In this document: one piece after another, positions 18,098 to 27,405 of the stretch
Position numbering within the stretch: the first letter of the stretch is position 1
Layout of the letters: every line of letters starts with the position of its first letter
Origin: PNNG01 sp046291695
GTDB lineage: Bacteria > Bacteroidota > Bacteroidia > UBA7662
NCBI GenBank assembly: GCA_046291695.1
Contig: JBKBSO010000003.1
Span: 1 to 64,000 of the forward strand
Direction of reading: 5' to 3'
Length of the DNA stretch: 64,000 bases
Notes under the pieces: generated by a model
Database searches by the model: none
Told to the model about the DNA's origin: nothing
What the model saw: only the letters and a program-made list of their open reading frames with translations
Translations under genes and position numbers: made by a program

Positions 18098-19441
18098 TCA
18101 AAAATTTACATTGAAAGTAAGTCTATCTCCCCTGAATTGGGTATCTAATTGCCCCTCGTGCCATACAGGATGCCCATTCACCAGGGTGGTGGCAATGCGG
18201 TGCTGGAAATGCTGCCCCTCGAATGGCGACCAACCACATTTATACAATAAATTTTGTTTTGTTACCAGATACAATTGTTTTTCTACCACAACCATATCGG
18301 CTTGATAACCCTCGCGAATGAAACCCCTGTTTTGAATCCGGAAAAGTCTGGCCACATCGTGACTCATCTTTTGCACCACATGTTCGAAGCTGATTTTTCC
18401 TTGGGCAGCAAGCTCAAACATGGCCTGTACACTGTGCTGCACCAATGGCCCGCCACTGGGTGCCTGCAAATAGGCTTGCTGCTTTTCTTCCAGCGTATGC
18501 GGTGCATGGTCTGTAGCAATCACGTCGATGCGATTATCGTTTACCGCTTGCAAAATGGCATCGCGGTCGCTGGCTGACTTCACCGCCGGGTTCCATTTGA
18601 TGAAATTCCCCTTTTCGGCATAATCTTCATCGCTGAACCACAGGTGATGAATGCAAGCTTCCGCCGTGATGCGCTTCTGCTCCAAAGGAAGCTCGTTGCT
18701 AAAGAGCGCCAATTCCTCGGCCGTACTGATATGTAACACATGAATGCGCGTTCCATATTTTTTGGCCATTTCTACTGCCTTGCTGCTGCTGGCATAACAA
18801 GCCTCCCGACTCCTGATTAACGGATGCATCTGTGCATTCAACCCATCAGCCCCATAGCTGTCAAGATAAGCTTGCTGGTTGGCCTTTATCATAGGGTCAA
18901 CCTCGCAGTGCAACGCCATGAGGGCCGGAACCTGACTAAAAATGGCTTGTAAAGCCGCTTCATCGTCAACCAACATATTGCCAGTAGAACTCCCCATGAA
19001 AATCTTTACCCCGCACACTTGACTGTAGTCGGTCTGCAACAACTCCTCCAAATTGTGGTTGGTAGTGCCCATAAAAAAGGAGTAATTCGCCGCTGATACT
19101 TCCGCAGCGCGACTGTACTTCTGCTCGAGCAATGCGCGGCTAGTAGCTCCGGGTACGGTATTAGGCATTTCCATGAAACTGGTAACCCCACCCGCTACAG
19201 CTGCACGCGACTCGGTCATGAGTTCGCCCTTGTGGGTAAGCCCCGGCTCTCTGAAATGCACCTGATCATCAATGGCGCCCGGAATAAGATAGGCCCCTTT
19301 CAAATCGAGCTGCCAATCGGCTATACGGTCTTTACCTATGGGATCCACATTCCATATCTTACCATCCTTCACATAAACATTGCCTTCGAAAATGCGCCCT
19401 TCATTAATTATGGTGGCATTGCGCAGAGATATGCTTTTCAT
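18098..19441 (-). CDS. pyrC: Dihydroorotase
   Basis: A 447-residue amidohydrolase converting N-carbamoyl-L-aspartate to dihydroorotate in pyrimidine synthesis. Seen: the metal-binding start VHFREPGLTHKGE (His62), the probable carbamylated lysine in GVKIFMGSSTGNML, histidines in LMALHCEV and HVLHIST, and the catalytic aspartate in DVIATDHAPHTLEEK. The protein has the length of the multifunctional-complex type. Odd point: the usual His-x-His pair is Gln60-Val61-His62, so the first metal ligand is a glutamine; I recall this in other Bacteroidota enzymes annotated as dihydroorotase. The alternative is a related cyclic amidohydrolase such as allantoinase. Confidence 0.85.
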   Translation of the reverse strand: MKSISLRNATIINEGRIFEGNVYVKDGKIWNVDPIGKDRIADWQLDLKGAYLIPGAIDDQVHFREPGLTHKGELMTESRAAVAGGVTSFMEMPNTVPGATSRALLEQKYSRAAEVSAANYSFFMGTTNHNLEELLQTDYSQVCGVKIFMGSSTGNMLVDDEAALQAIFSQVPALMALHCEVDPMIKANQQAYLDSYGADGLNAQMHPLIRSREACYASSSKAVEMAKKYGTRIHVLHISTAEELALFSNELPLEQKRITAEACIHHLWFSDEDYAEKGNFIKWNPAVKSASDRDAILQAVNDNRIDVIATDHAPHTLEEKQQAYLQAPSGGPLVQHSVQAMFELAAQGKISFEHVVQKMSHDVARLFRIQNRGFIREGYQADMVVVEKQLYLVTKQNLLYKCGWSPFEGQHFQHRIATTLVNGHPVWHEGQLDTQFRGDRLTFNVNF

Positions 19442-19513
19442 GTCGTATATTGCTGTTTAAACATTATTCCTAAAACCGTAATAAGTATCGAATAAGGCAA
19501 ATTTACATCCTAA

Positions 19514-22500
19514 ATGAAGAAGTTGTTGGTTATGCTGCCCATATTATTGGGTAGCCTGTTGGGGCATGCACAAATGCAGGCCATAGAATCGGATTTGCTA
19601 CAAATCCTCACAAATGCCGAAAACGCCCAGAATTATTATCGGGTAAGAATATTACTTGCCGACCGGGTGAATATCGACTCGCTCAGTGCTCATTTCGACC
19701 GGGAGCGCCCCCATGTTCATGAACGTAACCGCAGGGTGGTAAAACTCCTCATGGCCAAAGCCGAGGCTACCCAACCTCTTTGGTTCCAACGCATAGAAAT
19801 GCTTGAAAAATCCATGCCAGGAAGCCTTAAATACATTGAGCCTTATTGGATTACCAACCTACTCATTGTAGAGGCCCAGCCTGCGCTCCTGCTGGCATTG
19901 GCCAATCAAAACGCCGGCATTGAAGCCATGGAAGAAGATATGGACCCATTCATGGCACCCGACCCGGTGGTGGTCGAATCAACCAATAGTCCACAAATCC
20001 CCAATGGCTCCGAAATCGGGCTCCGCATTTCGAGAGCCCCGTTTATGTGGGCCCGCGACTATACCGGCCGCGGACGTTTAGCCATGGTAAGCGATAATGG
20101 CGTATGGCGCGAACACCCGTCCTTTGCCTCGCGTTGGCGGGGACTGTTTGTACCCCCCGCCCACACCTGGTTTGGCCCAGGCACCATGCCTACTGCCTGT
20201 AGCAACAACAACAACCACGGAACCCACGTACTTGGAACCATGATTGGACTCGACCTGAACACCCGCGACACCATCGGCTTTGCGGTAAATGCCCAATGGA
20301 TTGCAGCAGGATCGCTCTGTGCAGGCTCAGGGGGTGGCACTACAGGCGCTTTTCAATGGGCGCTTAACCCCGATGGAGACCCAAACACCTCCGACGATGT
20401 GCCAGACGTGATCAACAACAGCTGGGGCGGCTCGCAAGGTACCACCCAATGTAACAGCACCGTAGTACCCGTGCTGAATGCCCTCGAAGCAGCTGGGGTA
20501 GCCGTTGTATTTTCGGCAGGCAACAGCGGCCCGGGAGCTAGCACCATTACTGCTCCAAAAAATGTAATCACCAATGAAGTCAACACCTTTTGCGTTGGCA
20601 ATATCCAAGGTGCCGTAAGCGGCTTCCCCATCAACAACAGCAGCAGCCGAGGGCCTTCAATCTGCCCCACCAACAATCAAGAATTGCTAATCAAGCCCGA
20701 AGTGTCGGCCCCGGGCACCAACATCCGTTCTGCCAGTACCGGAGCCAGCGGTTACGCGAACCTCACCGGTACCTCCATGGCCGCACCCCATGTTTCTGGC
20801 GCTGTGCTCTTACTGAAAGAAGCCTTTCCTTACCTCTCCGGAAGCGACATCTTAAGAGGAATCCTCTATTCAGCTACCGACCTGGGGCCTCCAGGCGAAG
20901 ACAATACCTTCGGCATGGGCATGATGAACCTCGAAGCAGCCTTTAACTACCTTGTAAACCAGGGAAATGTACCGGCACGACCGAATTATGGCGATTATAA
21001 CGTACGGGCCGCAGAACTCATCAGTCCCGAAACCATCATCTGCGGCGACAGCATCCAACCCGTCATCAGCTTCGTGAACCTCGGCGACTCCAGCATCAGC
21101 GAAGCCAAAATCCTCTACCGCATAGGTACTGCAGCCTACGATACCCTGTTGTGGTTGGGTAGCTTGCAAACCGACCAACGCGATACCATCAGCCTGCCTA
21201 CCCTGCCGGTTCCTGCCGGACAAACCAATTTCAACTTCAGCTTCAAAATCATACTCGATACCGCTATAGCCGAAGTAGATACTTTCGACAACCAAAAAAC
21301 CAGCCTCATTTCCATTCGCACGCAAGACAACCCACCACTGATTGAACGCTTTACCAGCAGCAACCTCTTTGCCAGTAAGCTCATTCCACGCAACCCTGAC
21401 AACAGTATAGGTTGGACCACCATAAGCACCATCGGACGACCTACCGGTAACCGTTCGGCCTACATCAACCTCTTTGGCTACAGTGATATTGGCCAAAAAG
21501 ACTACCTGGAGACCGGCCGACTCAGCGCACCCGACAGCGGCTTATTTGTGCTGCGATTTGCACATGCCTACGCCCAGCGCGACAGCAGCAGCAACGACAG
21601 CCTTCGTGTTTCTATCAGTACCGACTGTGGCGACAGCTGGACAAGTTTATGGGCCGAAGGGGGCAGTAACCTGGCCACCAGTCAGCCCATCGGCACCATC
21701 TTTATCCCTTCAAGTAACGGGCAATGGCAAAATAACCAAATCGACTTAAGCGCCTACCTCGGATTGGGCGAAGTGGTTTTACGCTTCGAAAGCACCAATG
21801 CTAACGGCAACAACCTTTTCCTCGACGATATAGAAGTGCTCATTTCTAACATGAAGCCCTTGGTTAACTTTAACTTCATTACACTGGGGGGATGCGACAG
21901 TGTACAAGTGCAATTGCTGTCGACTGTATTTAATGCCGACAGTTTACATTGGCAGTCAGCCGCGTTCACCGATACGGCACAAAACCCGGTCATTCGTTTG
22001 GCGCCAGGCATTTACCCAGTCACATTATATGGCTACAACAGCTTAGGCGTAGATTCGTTTGAATTAAGCGTCATCATTCCCGATGCCCCCATTGCCAACT
22101 TCCGTGTACGTGATTCGGTGTACAATGCCGGGCGTTTTATTGGTCTCATCAACCAAAGTTTGTTTGCCAGCGATTATTTCTGGGATTTTGGCGATGGTAC
22201 CACGGCCACTGGATTTGCCCCGCAAAAAATCTACCAGCAGCAGGGCACTTACACCATTAGGCTATTGAGCAGCAACGCCAACTGCACCGATAGCCTCATC
22301 CTTACCGATGTGGTTACCATCATACAGGGCGTAAGCGTGCAGGAATTGGCTGCCGAGCAGATTAAGTTGTATCCCAACCCGACCACGGCTGTGCTTAACC
22401 TCAATTGGGGCGAATTGCAGGCACAGGAATTAGAAATCCGAAACCCCCTCGGACAGTTGGTATATCGGCAGCAAATCGAAGTGGATGCTTCAGCCGAACA

Positions 22501-22591
22501 ATTGCAAGTGGGCAGCTTGCCCAAGGGAATGTATCTCCTGCGTATATCTGGAAAAGACTTTAGTGTAGTTAAGCGCTTTATACGAGAATAA
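19514..22591 (+). CDS. T9SS-secreted S8 subtilisin-like serine protease
   Basis: A 1025-residue secreted protease. Residues 1-19 are a signal peptide; 20-150 look like an inhibitor-type propeptide; 170-470 form the subtilase domain with catalytic Asp in MVSDNGVWREHP (about 193), His in NNHGTHVLGTMIG (about 235) and Ser in TGTSMAAPHVSGAVLLL (about 421), plus the oxyanion Asn in VVFSAGNSGPG. A CARDB-like module follows, then a jelly-roll/MAM-like region (FLDDIEVLI), a PKD domain (YFWDFGDGTTATG, YTIRLLSSN), and a T9SS type A sorting domain at the end (LYPNPTTAVLNLNW, LEIRNPLGQLVYRQ, GMYLLRISG). It starts 72 bases from the divergent pyrC start and ends before a strong terminator. Confidence 0.92.
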   Translation: MKKLLVMLPILLGSLLGHAQMQAIESDLLQILTNAENAQNYYRVRILLADRVNIDSLSAHFDRERPHVHERNRRVVKLLMAKAEATQPLWFQRIEMLEKSMPGSLKYIEPYWITNLLIVEAQPALLLALANQNAGIEAMEEDMDPFMAPDPVVVESTNSPQIPNGSEIGLRISRAPFMWARDYTGRGRLAMVSDNGVWREHPSFASRWRGLFVPPAHTWFGPGTMPTACSNNNNHGTHVLGTMIGLDLNTRDTIGFAVNAQWIAAGSLCAGSGGGTTGAFQWALNPDGDPNTSDDVPDVINNSWGGSQGTTQCNSTVVPVLNALEAAGVAVVFSAGNSGPGASTITAPKNVITNEVNTFCVGNIQGAVSGFPINNSSSRGPSICPTNNQELLIKPEVSAPGTNIRSASTGASGYANLTGTSMAAPHVSGAVLLLKEAFPYLSGSDILRGILYSATDLGPPGEDNTFGMGMMNLEAAFNYLVNQGNVPARPNYGDYNVRAAELISPETIICGDSIQPVISFVNLGDSSISEAKILYRIGTAAYDTLLWLGSLQTDQRDTISLPTLPVPAGQTNFNFSFKIILDTAIAEVDTFDNQKTSLISIRTQDNPPLIERFTSSNLFASKLIPRNPDNSIGWTTISTIGRPTGNRSAYINLFGYSDIGQKDYLETGRLSAPDSGLFVLRFAHAYAQRDSSSNDSLRVSISTDCGDSWTSLWAEGGSNLATSQPIGTIFIPSSNGQWQNNQIDLSAYLGLGEVVLRFESTNANGNNLFLDDIEVLISNMKPLVNFNFITLGGCDSVQVQLLSTVFNADSLHWQSAAFTDTAQNPVIRLAPGIYPVTLYGYNSLGVDSFELSVIIPDAPIANFRVRDSVYNAGRFIGLINQSLFASDYFWDFGDGTTATGFAPQKIYQQQGTYTIRLLSSNANCTDSLILTDVVTIIQGVSVQELAAEQIKLYPNPTTAVLNLNWGELQAQELEIRNPLGQLVYRQQIEVDASAEQLQVGSLPKGMYLLRISGKDFSVVKRFIRE

Positions 22592-22634
22592 AAGCATAGT
22601 GCAACCCCTGTACAAGCTTCATTAACTGCAAATC

Positions 22635-22667
22635 AAAGGCCGGGCGAAACAAGCACCGGCCTTTTTT
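22635..22667 (+). terminator. Rho-independent terminator after the subtilisin gene
   Basis: A 9-bp perfect stem (AAAGGCCGG / CCGGCCTTT, 22635-22643 and 22656-22664) with a 12-base loop followed by T residues. It separates the protease gene from the oxidoreductase gene 12 bases further on. Confidence 0.85.
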
Positions 22668-22678
22668 GTTGCTCAGGC

Positions 22679-24133
22679 ATGAAAAAGCGCATTGCTGTAA
22701 TCGGTACGGGCATGGCCGGCTTAACTGCGGCTAGTTTGCTTGCACAAGCAGGCGCCGAGTTAACCGTATTCGAACAAAACTGGATGGCCGGGGGTTGCAG
22801 CAGCACCTATTGGCGCAAAGGCTATTGGTTTGAAACCGGGGCCACCACCCTGGTAGGGTTAGACGAAGGCATGCCCTTGGAGCGCTTGATGAAACAATTG
22901 GACATGGATTTACCTGCCCTACCCCTTGCGCTGCCCATGGAGGTTCGATTGGGGAAAAGGCGGATTCAGCGCCACCAATCGCTCGAGGCCTGGATAAGCG
23001 AAGCTGAAAACCATTTTGGACCGGCTGGTCAGCGTAGCTTTTGGACCGAATGCTACACCATCAGCAGGCAGGTATGGCAGGTATCGGGATTGCATACTGC
23101 CTTTCCTCCCCAAAATTTCGGCGATTTGATTTCGCTGGCAGGGGGATTCCGCCCCCATCAGCTGCAGCTCATCCCCGAAGCCTTCCGAAGCATGGAAAGC
23201 TTGCTACAAAAACATGGTTTGCAGCAAAACCATGACTTTATTCGATTTGTAGATGAGCAGCTTATGATAACCGCGCAAAACACCCATACTCAAGTAAATG
23301 TACTTTTTGGAGCAACGGCACTCTGCTATACAAACTTTGGCAATTACTACTTGCCGGGAGGAATGCGCAATCTGGTCGACCGGCTCACCACCTTTATCGA
23401 ATCTAAAAACGGGCAAATACATTTCCGCGAAGGTGTAGTGCGCTTACTTATCAAAAAAAATGGCATCAGCCTTCGAACAAGCAAAGCCCAATACCCATTC
23501 GATGCCGTGGTATCGGCCGTCCCCCTCAATAACCTCAGCGACTTATTGGAAGAAGGGCCGCTTAAAAACGGTTTAACAGCCAGGAGCATGGGTTCCGAAA
23601 TGCTGAGTAGTGCACTGCAATTGGGCATAGGCTTTCGCCCACATCGTAGTTATGATTGCTTACATTACCAATTACATTTGGCAGAAGCACTACCTGGGAT
23701 TGGCAGCAAGAGCATATTTCTGTCGTTACACCCGGCCAACGATACCAACCGCGCCCCTGAAGGACATATGGCTGCATCGGTGAGCACACACTGGCCCAAC
23801 CCGCAGGGTCGGCAGCTGGCCGATCGAACGGCTTCTGAGCAGCTCATCTTGCAAACCCTCGAAAAACATGACCTCATCTTGCAAGATCACATCCACTACC
23901 TGCACAGTTCGGGCCCCAAAAGTTGGGAAAAATGGACAGGAAGAAAATGGGGATTTGTGGGCGGCTATCCACAATATAAGCACATCAAACCCTGGCAAAT
24001 GCAAGGGGCACGTTTGTTGAAACACCGACTGTATGCCTGTGGCGATAGCACTTACCCTGGCCAGGGCATTCCCGGTGCGGTATTAAGCGCTCAATGTGCC
24101 TATAAAAAAATGCAGATCGACGGTTTGTTTTAG
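22679..24133 (+). CDS. CrtI-like FAD-dependent oxidoreductase
   Basis: A 484-residue flavoprotein of the phytoene desaturase/carotenoid isomerase superfamily. Seen: N-terminal dinucleotide-binding motif VIGTGMAGLTAASLLAQAG with the acidic residue in VFEQN, the GGCSSTYWRKGYWFETGATT substrate/FAD segment, the internal LPGGMRNLVDRLTTFI motif, and the C-terminal FAD-binding block LYACGDSTYPGQGIPGAVLS. The substrate cannot be told; carotenoid-type polyenes or fatty acyl derivatives are both known in this group. No other carotenoid gene is near. The next gene, a pirin, is on the same strand 59 bases on. Confidence 0.82.
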   Translation: MKKRIAVIGTGMAGLTAASLLAQAGAELTVFEQNWMAGGCSSTYWRKGYWFETGATTLVGLDEGMPLERLMKQLDMDLPALPLALPMEVRLGKRRIQRHQSLEAWISEAENHFGPAGQRSFWTECYTISRQVWQVSGLHTAFPPQNFGDLISLAGGFRPHQLQLIPEAFRSMESLLQKHGLQQNHDFIRFVDEQLMITAQNTHTQVNVLFGATALCYTNFGNYYLPGGMRNLVDRLTTFIESKNGQIHFREGVVRLLIKKNGISLRTSKAQYPFDAVVSAVPLNNLSDLLEEGPLKNGLTARSMGSEMLSSALQLGIGFRPHRSYDCLHYQLHLAEALPGIGSKSIFLSLHPANDTNRAPEGHMAASVSTHWPNPQGRQLADRTASEQLILQTLEKHDLILQDHIHYLHSSGPKSWEKWTGRKWGFVGGYPQYKHIKPWQMQGARLLKHRLYACGDSTYPGQGIPGAVLSAQCAYKKMQIDGLF

Positions 24134-24192
24134 TCGAGGCCATTGAACAATTTGTGATAATTTGCCGTTAGCAATAAATCAAAGTTTAAACA

Positions 24193-25335
24193 ATGAAATC
24201 AAACGACGACAGAAGAGGTTTTTTGGGTAAGCTGGGCATAGGGCTTTCAGCCGCGCTCGCTTGGCCTTTTGCGGGTTTGGCCAAAACAACAAGTATGGAA
24301 ACAACCACCACTAACAATCCAAAATTAATCGGGGCCATCAAGCCCCTGGGCTTCCAATGGGAAACCGCCGATCCCTTTTTGTTCTGCGTGCACCACGAAG
24401 ACAAGTTTCCCAAGGGCAATGAGCAAATGGGACCAGCCACTTCGCTGGCCGGCCGGCACATGGGCAATGACTTTATTATCAAAGACGGATTTAGGATGTA
24501 TCATGGCAAGAAGGTACCGGGCTTTCCCGGGCACCCGCACCGTGGCTTTGAAACCATTACGGTGGTACGCGAAGGCTTGGTAGATCATGCCGATTCGGTA
24601 GGTGCAGCCGGTCGCTACGGCGATGGCGATGTGCAATGGATGACCGCCGGTAAAGGCGTACAGCATTCCGAGATGTTTCCTTGTTTACACCAAGACAAGG
24701 AAAATCCGCTCGAGCTTTTCCAAATTTGGTTGAATTTGCCTCGTAAGAGCAAAATGGTAGAGCCGCATTTTAAAATGTTCTGGCACGAAAACCTGGGCAA
24801 ATACAGCCATCAGGATGCTGCAGGAAGAAAAATAGAAGCTGAAGTCATTGCTGGCAAGTTGGGTAATGTACAGGCTCCTGCCCCACCGCCCAACAGTTGG
24901 GCAGCCGATCCGCAGAATGAGGTTGCTGTGTGGAATATTTCCTTAGCACCCAATGCCGAGTGGGATTTACCACTGGCTTCTGCCGGCATTAACCGTACGC
25001 TTTATTTTTATCAGGGTGAAGGCATTCAGCTTAACGGACAGGCAATAGCGCGCTACCACAGCGCCGAACTTATGGCCAATGGTAAAGTGCGCATCAAAAA
25101 TGGCAACCACCCATCTAAGGTGCTTGTGCTTCAGGGTCGTCCTATAGGCGAGCCGGTTATTCAGTATGGTCCCTTTGTGATGAACAGCAAGCAGGAAATC
25201 CAACAGGCCTTCGACGATTTTCACCGCACCCAATTTGGTGGCTGGCCTTGGCCGCGCTACGATCAGGTACATGCCCGCAACGAAGGCAGGTTTGCTTTAC
25301 ATGCCAATGGCCAAAAGGAGTTACCCAAAGGCTAA
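24193..25335 (+). CDS. Pirin-family protein with twin-arginine signal
   Basis: A 380-residue bicupin. The metal-binding N-terminal cupin is clear: GHPHRGFETITVVREG and, further on, DVQWMTAGKGVQHSEMF carry the three histidines and one glutamate that bind iron in pirins. ELFQIWLNLPRKSKM is the family's next conserved segment, and GRPIGEPVIQYGPFVMNS marks the second cupin. Pirins are usually cytoplasmic and about 290 residues long; here about 40 extra residues form a twin-arginine signal (DDRRGFLGKLG, then a hydrophobic stretch to GLAK), so export of a folded metalloprotein is predicted. A terminator follows the gene. Confidence 0.88.
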   Translation: MKSNDDRRGFLGKLGIGLSAALAWPFAGLAKTTSMETTTTNNPKLIGAIKPLGFQWETADPFLFCVHHEDKFPKGNEQMGPATSLAGRHMGNDFIIKDGFRMYHGKKVPGFPGHPHRGFETITVVREGLVDHADSVGAAGRYGDGDVQWMTAGKGVQHSEMFPCLHQDKENPLELFQIWLNLPRKSKMVEPHFKMFWHENLGKYSHQDAAGRKIEAEVIAGKLGNVQAPAPPPNSWAADPQNEVAVWNISLAPNAEWDLPLASAGINRTLYFYQGEGIQLNGQAIARYHSAELMANGKVRIKNGNHPSKVLVLQGRPIGEPVIQYGPFVMNSKQEIQQAFDDFHRTQFGGWPWPRYDQVHARNEGRFALHANGQKELPKG

Positions 25336-25354
25336 TTGCCAAGCAGCTTCACGT

Positions 25355-25382
25355 AAAAAGCAGCCCAATTGGGCTGCTTTTT
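25355..25382. terminator. Bidirectional terminator between convergent genes
   Basis: A 12-bp perfect stem (AAAAAGCAGCCC / GGGCTGCTTTTT) with the loop AATT, so the whole 28-base element is a palindrome with A and T tracts on both sides. It serves the pirin gene on the plus strand and the membrane-protein gene (ending at 25411) on the minus strand. Confidence 0.9.
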
Positions 25383-25410
25383 GTATGTAAGATACATTGG
25401 GCTGCTAAAA

Positions 25411-26718
25411 TTATTTAAAAATCATCCGTGCGTAATACGCCCAATCCCAGTCGCCATCGCCAAAAAAGTAGCGTCCAAAAGAATAATTGAGCTTGAGCCC
25501 CCAAAAAACCAACACCACAAATACCCCAATTGCCCACCCCATGCGTTTACTACTTCCCCGCTCGAGCAAATACTCAAAACCGTAGGCCATTGGCACGGCA
25601 GCAAACACCAAATATTCGATCATTACCCGGGCACCAAACCCCCCACCGTACCTCCAGTTGTGCCAGCACGAAAACACGTACAACAAAACAAAGGTAAATA
25701 AGAGCCATACCATAGCTTGTTGCTGCATTTCATTGCGCCAGCGGAACCAAGCTGGAACTACCAGCCAATATACAGGTGCATACCAAAATAGACCTCCCGC
25801 CGGCGAAAACAAGAATTTGATTAGCTGGGGTTTAGCCCAGTTGAAACCTTCGTCCTGGTAACTGTAATACACCCAACTGCCATGTGCGTATTTCCAATAC
25901 AACAGTTGCGGAAAAAGCGCCAAACCGAAAGCCAAGATAAGGAGGATAAGGCCTGTAGGTTGCAGCATCGACCTCAACCGGGGCCATATTTCCTGCACCT
26001 GCCCCTGCCAAAGCAATACGGCAAACAGCAAAAACAGGGCATTGGTGGGCCTGATGACCACAATTAAACCACTCACAAAACCAAACAGCAACCAATGCTT
26101 AAGCAACCACCCGAGCTCCCATTTTCGCTGAAGCAAGCGGAGAACGGCAGCAAATAGCGCAAAGGAATACACATGCGACATCCCGCCCGAATCGATGCTG
26201 TAGTACCACAAATGCGACCCCATCAGCATCGCCATCAAACTAAAGCCAATAACGGTTGAACTAAAGCGTACCGACAACCAGCCGCCTAGCCAATACAACC
26301 CCAAGATCAACCAAAAAATAGCGGCCACCATGATGGCCCGTTGGTGCGTAAGGCTAAAGCCCCGGGGTTGGGCTGAAGCTTCTTTCCAGCGTACCCAGAC
26401 ATCTGCTACCAAATAAAAGGGCAATTGCATTAAGGCCACACCATACGTATATTTGGTGCGAATAATGCCGTTTTCTTCGAGCGAAAAACCCATACCCAAG
26501 CGCTCCACGGCCGCTTCCGGTACGCGATTGCCATCCCATTCGTAATACAAACTTGCTGGCATGTACACAAAATAACCGGCTACATCGGCCCAAACAGGAC
26601 CTTCCCAGCTAAAATATTTGTGACGCTTCATGTGTTTGAAGCTCAGGAATACCAAAAAAATGGCCAAGAGCAGCCAGCCAAATTTTGCTGAGGGTTTTAG
26701 CGTAGATACAATCTTCAT
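25411..26718 (-). CDS. Polytopic membrane protein, possibly GT-C-type glycosyltransferase
   Basis: A 435-residue integral membrane protein with about ten hydrophobic segments. The first loop after the N-terminal segment contains WEGPVWADVAGYFVYMPASL, acidic residues in a place where GT-C glycosyltransferases (such as the PMT/ArnT group) carry their catalytic acid, and the overall layout is similar, but no definite signature was found. The frame opens at a GTG (26736); ATG 26718 is preferred because it places a short cytoplasmic lysine-containing tail before the first membrane segment. The neighbours do not suggest a substrate. Function is unproven. Confidence 0.65.
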   Translation of the reverse strand: MKIVSTLKPSAKFGWLLLAIFLVFLSFKHMKRHKYFSWEGPVWADVAGYFVYMPASLYYEWDGNRVPEAAVERLGMGFSLEENGIIRTKYTYGVALMQLPFYLVADVWVRWKEASAQPRGFSLTHQRAIMVAAIFWLILGLYWLGGWLSVRFSSTVIGFSLMAMLMGSHLWYYSIDSGGMSHVYSFALFAAVLRLLQRKWELGWLLKHWLLFGFVSGLIVVIRPTNALFLLFAVLLWQGQVQEIWPRLRSMLQPTGLILLILAFGLALFPQLLYWKYAHGSWVYYSYQDEGFNWAKPQLIKFLFSPAGGLFWYAPVYWLVVPAWFRWRNEMQQQAMVWLLFTFVLLYVFSCWHNWRYGGGFGARVMIEYLVFAAVPMAYGFEYLLERGSSKRMGWAIGVFVVLVFWGLKLNYSFGRYFFGDGDWDWAYYARMIFK

Positions 26719-26913
26719 GGGTGCGACAAAATACACAAATCAAGCCGCTCTAACGCCCTTCATTTGTGGAACTGAGCCGAAATACATCTAAAAGTTCAAA
26801 TTACGCCACAAAATTCTAAAAAATAGAAGACTGGTACATCAGTGCTGGAATCAAATAGCTTTATTTAATCCTCATCCCCCGCATCGCTGGGATTGGGATC
26901 AACATAAAGGCAC

Positions 26914-27363
26914 TTACTTTCGCACATTAACGGCCTGTAGCCCTTTAGGGCCCTTCACCGTTTCGAAGCTTACACGGTCTTGCTCGGCTATATCGATTTG
27001 CAAGCCATTGGCGTGCACAAATACGCTTTCCTGCGATTCGTGATCGCGAATAAAACCATATCCTTTTGAGGCATTGTAAAAAGTAACGGTACCGCGACGC
27101 ACCAAATCAGCAGGATCAATTTCTTGCTGCTTGGGAACACCGAGTTCAATATCCTCGGCCTTGATTTTTTTTCTGTCTTTGGGATCGGGCGGACTCTCTA
27201 CCAGGTTACCATCCTGGTCAACGTACATCAGCATATCTTCGAATGATTTGCCCTTATCGCTGTTGGATTTGCGCTCTTCGCGCTTTTCTGCTTTTTCCTT
27301 TTTGCGCTGAGCGCGTTTTTTTTCGTTTTCTCTTTTACTAAAAGTGACTTGTGATCTTGCCAT
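26914..27363 (-). CDS. Cold-shock-domain protein with charged N-terminal extension
   Basis: A 149-residue nucleic-acid-binding protein. The last 65 residues form a cold-shock domain with the RNP1-like motif KGYGFIRDHE and RNP2-like VFVHANGL, preceded by the usual start RGTVTFYNAS. The first 35 residues (after MARSQVTFSKR) are almost entirely Lys/Arg/Glu, a charged tail common in Bacteroidota proteins of this family. The ATG at 27363 is chosen; the frame continues upstream but with no homology. A 92-base leader with a -7 promoter match and a small hairpin precedes it, in line with the long leaders of cold-shock genes. Confidence 0.85.
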   Translation of the reverse strand: MARSQVTFSKRENEKKRAQRKKEKAEKREERKSNSDKGKSFEDMLMYVDQDGNLVESPPDPKDRKKIKAEDIELGVPKQQEIDPADLVRRGTVTFYNASKGYGFIRDHESQESVFVHANGLQIDIAEQDRVSFETVKGPKGLQAVNVRK

Positions 27364-27382
27364 AAATGTGTTTAAATGAAAA

Positions 27383-27401
27383 TGCCTGTAAGGATCAGGC
27401 A
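27383..27401 (-). promoter_or_regulatory. Hairpin in the leader of the cold-shock gene
   Basis: TGCCTG / CAGGCA (27383-27388 and 27396-27401) can form a 6-bp stem with a 7-base loop, lying 20 bases before the start codon of the cold-shock gene. It could act as a translation-modulating leader structure; this is inference from position only. Confidence 0.35.
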
Positions 27402-27405
27402 TCAA

